From Alphaproteobacteria bacterium (GTDB lineage: Bacteria; Pseudomonadota; Alphaproteobacteria; Rhizobiales; Aestuariivirgaceae), in NCBI GenBank assembly GCA_026400595.1, contig JAPLOT010000250.1, positions 1 to 9,452 on the forward strand: DNA of 9,452 bases. Reading direction: 5' to 3'. The notes beneath the pieces were generated by a model. It did no database searches. It had not been told where the DNA came from and saw only the letters and a list, made by a program, of their open reading frames with translations. The position numbers were made by a program, and so were the translations under genes. This document shows, piece after piece, positions 6,617 through 9,452 of this stretch; the stretch's first letter is position 1, and each line of letters opens with the position of its first letter.

Positions 6617-7333
6617 TCAGGCGCTGGCGCGCATGTCGCTGTCGTCGTTCATCGGCGGTGCGCCTTCGCGCAGCACGTAGCCGCGCCCCCACACGGTCTC
6701 GATGAAATTCTTGCCACCTGCGGCATTGGCGAGCTTCTTGCGCAGCTTGCAGATGAAGACATCGATGATCTTCAGCTCGGGTTCGTCCATGCCGCCATAA
6801 AGGTGATTCAGGAACATTTCCTTGGTCAGAGTCGTGCCCTTGCGGAGCGACAGCAACTCCAGCATCTGATACTCCTTGCCGGTCAGATGAACGCGGCTGC
6901 CGCCGACTTCGACGGTCTTGGTATCGAGGTTGACAAGGAGTTCGCCGGTCACGATCACCGATTGGGCATGGCCCTTCGAGCGGCGGACGACGGCGTGGAT
7001 GCGTGCTACGAGCTCGTCCTTGTGGAATGGCTTGGTCATGTAGTCATCGGCGCCGAAGCCGAGGCCCTTGACCTTGTCCTCGATTCCCGCGAGGCCGGAG
7101 AGAATGAGGATCGGCGTGTTGACCTTGGCGACCCGCAGTGTCTTCAGCACTTCATAGCCCGACATGTCGGGAAGGTTGAGGTCGAGCAGGATGATGTCGT
7201 AGTCGTACAATTTGCCGAGGTCGACGCCTTCTTCGCCCAGATCGGTGGTGTAGACGTTGAACCCTTCCGACTTCAGCATCAGTTCGATGCTCTGGGCCGT
7301 CGCGGTATCGTCCTCGATCAGCAGTACCCTCAT
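6617..7333 (-). CDS. ctrA: Cell-cycle response regulator CtrA (OmpR/PhoB family)
   Basis: 238 residues. The receiver domain (about 1-120) has the acidic pair D8-D9, phosphorylation site D51 ('IILLDLNLPDMSG'), switch residue S79 and K101 in 'YMTKPF'. The winged-helix DNA-binding domain contains 'GKEYQMLELLSLRKGTTLTKEMFLNHLYGGMDEPELKIIDVFICKLRKKL' and 'IETVWGRGYVLRE', which is almost invariant among CtrA proteins, so sequence specificity for TTAA-type sites should be intact. The tail after the domain ends '...DSDMRASA'; Caulobacter CtrA ends in two alanines used for ClpXP proteolysis, so the terminal S-A may serve a similar role (inference). AGGGG (complement of 7341-7345) lies 7 bases before ATG. 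Upstream is a 396-bp gap with TTAA half-sites, a CtrA-like box and six GANTC sites, pointing to autoregulation and methylation-sensitive expression. The direct phosphodonor would be ChpT. Confidence 0.97.
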   Translation of the reverse strand: MRVLLIEDDTATAQSIELMLKSEGFNVYTTDLGEEGVDLGKLYDYDIILLDLNLPDMSGYEVLKTLRVAKVNTPILILSGLAGIEDKVKGLGFGADDYMTKPFHKDELVARIHAVVRRSKGHAQSVIVTGELLVNLDTKTVEVGGSRVHLTGKEYQMLELLSLRKGTTLTKEMFLNHLYGGMDEPELKIIDVFICKLRKKLANAAGGKNFIETVWGRGYVLREGAPPMNDDSDMRASA

Positions 7334-7354
7334 CTCGAATCCCCTATGCTTCCC

Positions 7355-7376
7355 GGACTCCCCTGTTTTGGAGTCC
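7355..7376. repeat. Inverted repeat enclosing two CcrM (GANTC) sites in the ctrA leader
   Basis: GGACTCC (7355-7361) and its exact reverse complement GGAGTCC (7370-7376) are separated by an 8-base spacer (7362-7369). Each arm contains one GANTC. The element lies 22-43 bases upstream of the ctrA start codon, and a third GANTC (7337-7341) lies between it and the start. It could act as a paired methylation target in DNA or as a 7-bp stem-loop in the ctrA mRNA leader. Confidence 0.6.
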
Positions 7377-7591
7377 TCAGATCAGCGCGCCCGACGGGGC
7401 CCGCGCACAACTAACCGTTAACGCTCGTGCTTAAGATACGCCGGGAAAGGTTAACAAAGCCTAATCCCGTAAACTCAACTGCAGGGGAGAAGTACGCTAT
7501 ATCTTGGGGGTCGACCGCAGGAGGTACCATATATTGCCACTCCCTGACCGGAACCCTTCCCCTAAGCTACGAAAGCTGCATCACGCCCTGG

Positions 7592-7606
7592 TTTACCCGA
7601 CCTTAA
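7592..7606 (+). promoter_or_regulatory. Candidate CtrA box in the ctrA/fliJ gap
   Basis: TTTA-CCCGACC-TTAA matches TTAA-N7-TTAA except for one base in the first half. It lies about 124 bp upstream of the fliJ-like start and about 260 bp upstream of the ctrA start, so it could serve either gene. The site is nearly symmetrical, so its orientation is not informative. Confidence 0.45.
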
Positions 7607-7658
7607 GCTTACCGGTTCATCATCTGAGCCAACACGAACCTGAATCTCCTGCGTAGTT

Positions 7659-7671
7659 GATTCGGGGAATC
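7659..7671. repeat. Back-to-back GANTC pair (GATTC-GGG-GAATC)
   Basis: GATTC (7659-7663) and GAATC (7667-7671) form a perfect 5-bp inverted repeat around GGG. A third GANTC (7642-7646) lies 12 bases away. The cluster lies 59-88 bp upstream of the fliJ-like start codon, where a promoter would be expected. Confidence 0.5.
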
Positions 7672-7729
7672 GTGAAAAGGGGCACGCAGACCGCGGCGCC
7701 TCAGTTTGTTTGAGTAAAGAGGACTTCAC

Positions 7730-8116
7730 ATGCGTCCACGCGACACGATGCTTCGCCTGCACCGGTTCCGCACCGAAGAGAAGCGCCGGCAGGTAGCCGA
7801 CATCGAGGGCATGATCAATGACTTCATGCGCAAGTACGACGATCTGGACGCAGCTGTGAAATTCGAGGAGAGCCGCAACGGCGTTTCCGATCCCACACAC
7901 TTCAACTACTCGCTCCAGGCCAAGGCGGCCCGCGCCCGGCGCGACAACCTGATGAAGTCCATCGCCGAACTCAAGGATCAGTTGACCGACGCCAGGGCGG
8001 CGCTCGATGAGGCGGAACAGGAGCTCCGCCGCGCCGAACTCCTGATCGAGAAGGAAGGTGCGACGGCCGTCGCCGTCGCAGCTCAGGTCATGGCGGCACC
8101 CCACCACGTCAGATGA
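7730..8116 (+). CDS. fliJ: FliJ-like flagellar export chaperone (Rhizobiales type)
   Basis: 128 residues, almost entirely helical, opening with 'MRPRDTMLRLHRFRTEEKRRQVADIEGMI' and continuing with 'FEESRNGVSDPTHFNYSLQAKAARARRDNLMKSIAELKDQL', which matches the short coiled-coil FliJ proteins found beside ctrA in Rhizobiales as I remember them. In the family, FliJ is a cytoplasmic component of the flagellar type III export machinery that contacts the ATPase FliI and the export gate FlhA. AGAGGA (7718-7723) lies 6 bases before ATG. The usual partner gene fliI is not downstream: the next gene is convergent and overlaps the last 8 bp. FliJ is weakly conserved, so a different coiled-coil function cannot be excluded. 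The upstream CtrA-like box fits CtrA control of motility genes. Confidence 0.68.
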   Translation: MRPRDTMLRLHRFRTEEKRRQVADIEGMINDFMRKYDDLDAAVKFEESRNGVSDPTHFNYSLQAKAARARRDNLMKSIAELKDQLTDARAALDEAEQELRRAELLIEKEGATAVAVAAQVMAAPHHVR

Positions 8117-8825
8117 GGCGATAGGGTCTCATTTTCTCGTAGTATGGCATTGCGGCGTCCGCGATGCGCTGCAATTCCGCTGGCAAGGTCACTGGCCTTG
8201 GTTCTGGCTGGGTGAGGCCCGATGAGGCCCAGACCGCATTGTACCAGTGCCTGGCCCAGATGCCGTCGAAGGGCCTGGGACCGGGTTTCCAGCTCAGCAT
8301 CGACTCGTCGAAGTCAATGCCGCAGGCCGAACACAGCTTCGTCAGCACGCCGCGCGGGTCGGCAAGGATGTCTTCGGCGTCAACCACCGCCGGCGCCCTG
8401 CCAGTGCGGTCAGCCACCAGATCGAAGATCTCTGACTGTTCGACGAAGCCGATGTCTCGCAAGCTGACATCCGACCACTTCTTGACGTAGCTCGCGAGCA
8501 CACATTCGGGACGGCGCACCAGAAAGGCGTTGGTCATGCCGGCAATCCAGTTCCGGTCGTAACCCGGCAGCATGTGGTGGGTCATGTGCTTCTGATAGAA
8601 GACCGGCCGGGAGGACGGGGCCAGGCAGCGCGCCACCAGGCGATCCCAGTCGCTGTCATGTGCCGCAATGATCTCGTCCCGCATGGGGTGATCGTTCCCA
8701 TGATGAAGCAGCGAGAAGGCGTAGAAGGGCTCGTCCCAGGCCTCGCAGTCGGGCCGGTTCCCGAAGGCATACATCATGGCGGTCGAGATATTGCGCGGAC
8801 CCGACCACATCGCGATAGTTGTCAC
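8109..8825 (-). CDS. Sulfotransferase-like P-loop protein
   Basis: 238 residues from the GTG at 8825. That start overlaps the aminotransferase stop as GTGA, a typical sign of translational coupling, and GGAG lies 9 bases upstream. The frame stays open to 9065, but that part is a shadow of the aminotransferase gene. The N-terminus 'TTIAMWSGPRNISTAMMYAFGNR' (residues 2-24) has the position and shape of the 5'-phosphosulfate-binding loop, followed by 'EAWDEPFYA'. 'FLVRRPECVLASYVKKW' resembles the 3'-phosphate-binding motif R-x-P-x5-S. Classical sulfotransferases transfer sulfate from PAPS, but the loop here (W-S-G-P-R-N-I-S-T) is not the standard P-x-S-G-T-[TS], so substrate and even catalysis are uncertain. 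CysQ in the same window removes the PAP by-product of such enzymes, although the genes are about 2.3 kb apart. The 3' end overlaps the fliJ-like gene by 8 bp, tail to tail. Confidence 0.78.
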   Translation of the reverse strand: MTTIAMWSGPRNISTAMMYAFGNRPDCEAWDEPFYAFSLLHHGNDHPMRDEIIAAHDSDWDRLVARCLAPSSRPVFYQKHMTHHMLPGYDRNWIAGMTNAFLVRRPECVLASYVKKWSDVSLRDIGFVEQSEIFDLVADRTGRAPAVVDAEDILADPRGVLTKLCSACGIDFDESMLSWKPGPRPFDGIWARHWYNAVWASSGLTQPEPRPVTLPAELQRIADAAMPYYEKMRPYRLI

Positions 8826-9452
8826 GACAGGTTTCTCCGCGCGTCCCTGTGGCAGAGCTCCTTGTAGAGTTTCGACAGGCGCAGCGAAATGGGGCCTGGC
8901 CCCGACCAATCGTCCTGCGACAGGGGATGCCGCACTGGACGCCCGTCGATGATGCGCACCGGGATCAGGCCCGCGAAGGTGCCGGTCACGAAGGCCTCGT
9001 CCGCGCCATACACATCGTAGAGCGAAAACTGCTTCTCGAAGACGGGTATGCCGTTCTCGCGGCACAGGCGGATCATGTTGCCGCGGGTGATGCCGGGAAT
9101 GCAGTACTGCCCGCTCGAGGTCCAGACCTCGCCGCGGCGCACGATGAAGAAATGCGTGGAGTTGCAGGTGGCGACAAAGCCCAGAGGATCCAGCATCAGC
9201 GCTTCGTCGGCACCGGCATTCATGGCCTGCACGCAGGCCGTGATGCAGTTGAGCTTGGAATGCGAGTTGAGTTTCTGGTCCTGAACATCGGGCGCGCCAC
9301 GACGCACGTTTACGGTATGGAGCGACAGGCCCTTCTCGAACTTCTCGGGGTTGGGTGACTTGTATTCCGGAATGATGACGATGGTGGCGGGGGAAATCGT
9401 GACGCGCGGGTCCTGGTAGGGTGTCGCCTTCACGCCGCGCGTGACCATCAGT
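8822..9452 (-). CDS. Class IV (branched-chain-like) aminotransferase, C-terminal part (5' end outside window)
   Basis: About 209 residues are visible (...L-M-V-T-R-G-V-K...), and the N-terminal domain lies beyond the right edge. PLP fold-type IV features are present: a candidate Schiff-base lysine in 'VQDQKLNSHSKLN', then 'NAGADEALMLDPLGFVA', 'IPGITRGNMIRLCRENGI' and 'ADEAFVTGTFAGLIPVRIIDGRPV', all as in branched-chain and D-amino-acid aminotransferases. Where those enzymes usually read 'xxEGxxxNxF', this protein has 'ATCNSTHFF', so the glutamate that contacts the PLP ring nitrogen appears to be threonine and the asparagine histidine. It is therefore a divergent subfamily and should not be named ilvE. 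Its TGA stop overlaps the GTG start of the sulfotransferase-like gene by 4 bases, so the two are almost certainly co-expressed. Confidence 0.82.
   Translation of the reverse strand, partial: LMVTRGVKATPYQDPRVTISPATIVIIPEYKSPNPEKFEKGLSLHTVNVRRGAPDVQDQKLNSHSKLNCITACVQAMNAGADEALMLDPLGFVATCNSTHFFIVRRGEVWTSSGQYCIPGITRGNMIRLCRENGIPVFEKQFSLYDVYGADEAFVTGTFAGLIPVRIIDGRPVRHPLSQDDWSGPGPISLRLSKLYKELCHRDARRNLS

Larger units (their letters stand above)
7334..7729. promoter_or_regulatory. ctrA/fliJ divergent control region
   Basis: This 396-bp stretch has no convincing gene and is less GC-rich than its surroundings. It holds four of the five TTAA tetramers in the window (7418, 7431, 7451, 7603) and six GANTC sites: GAATC 7337, GACTC 7356, GAGTC 7371, GAATC 7642, GATTC 7659 and GAATC 7667. 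It also holds two copies of GTTAAC 33 bp apart (7417-7422, 7450-7455) and AT-rich blocks near 7497-7503 and 7529-7535. Two GANTC pairs form inverted repeats. In Caulobacter, ctrA promoters are autoregulated by CtrA and gated by GANTC methylation. The same logic is inferred here; no transcription start can be assigned. Confidence 0.75.

Noticed and set aside
6576..6624. 9-bp direct repeat GTCAGGCGC at the chpT/ctrA convergent junction (6576-6584 and 6616-6624)
   Set aside because: Short, GC-rich and present only twice, the second copy covering the ctrA stop. Chance is a sufficient explanation, and no convincing terminator was seen in the 46-bp gap.
7418..7434. TTAA-N9-TTAA read as a full CtrA box
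   Set aside because: The spacing is 9, not 7, so I kept these only as half-sites. The better full-site candidate is 7592-7606.
8826..9065. N-terminal extension of the sulfotransferase-like frame to 9065
   Set aside because: It lies fully inside the aminotransferase gene in another frame, is rich in Arg/Gly/His as shadow frames of GC-rich genes are, and the coupled GTG start at 8825 fits better.
1..9452. tRNA genes, insertion sequences, phage or defence genes, CRISPR repeats
   Set aside because: I looked on both strands and saw no cloverleaf-like element, transposase or integrase motif, target duplication or regularly spaced repeat.

Overview
The window looks like chromosomal DNA from an alphaproteobacterium, most likely order Hyphomicrobiales (Rhizobiales). 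The anchors are a near-canonical CtrA response regulator, its phosphotransferase ChpT, a DUF1134/EipA-family envelope protein and a Rhizobiales-type FliJ-like protein. Coding DNA is GC-rich with strong third-position G/C. The genus cannot be resolved from the sequence alone. I see no tRNA, rRNA, insertion sequence, integrase, phage gene or CRISPR array.

Layout. (1) Bases 1-3297, plus strand: a CUT2-type (ribose/xylose-like) sugar ABC importer in the order binding protein (5' end cut off), double-domain ATPase, permease. A perfect 13-bp inverted repeat sits on the start of the ATPase gene. (2) Bases 3308-5821, minus strand: reading from right to left, cysQ (3'(2'),5'-bisphosphate nucleotidase), eipA (periplasmic envelope-integrity protein) and a membrane-anchored coiled-coil protein of unknown function. 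(3) Bases 5941-7333: chpT (plus) and ctrA (minus), tail to tail. (4) Bases 7334-7729: a 396-bp noncoding block between the divergent ctrA and fliJ-like genes, dense in regulatory-looking motifs. (5) Bases 7730-8116: the fliJ-like gene. (6) Bases 8109-9452, minus strand: a class IV (branched-chain-like) aminotransferase, cut by the window edge, coupled by a 4-base stop/start overlap to a sulfotransferase-like P-loop protein.

How the parts fit together. ChpT passes phosphate from the hybrid kinase CckA (not in this window) to CtrA, which binds TTAA-N7-TTAA-type sites and controls cell cycle, motility and envelope genes. By my reading the tetramer TTAA occurs only five times in the 9.45 kb, always in the two noncoding gaps upstream of eipA (1) and ctrA/fliJ (4). 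Two of these form one-mismatch CtrA boxes. GANTC, the site of the cell-cycle methyltransferase CcrM, occurs six times in the 396-bp ctrA/fliJ gap and only about a dozen times elsewhere, with two pairs arranged as inverted repeats. The segment therefore looks like a local CtrA/CcrM control hub that reaches an envelope gene and a flagellar gene.

The sugar transporter and the aminotransferase/sulfotransferase pair appear functionally unrelated to this hub. I found no clearly new multi-gene system. The most notable items are the ctrA control region, the hairpin over the ATPase start, the asymmetric ATPase sites, and the aminotransferase/sulfotransferase couple.
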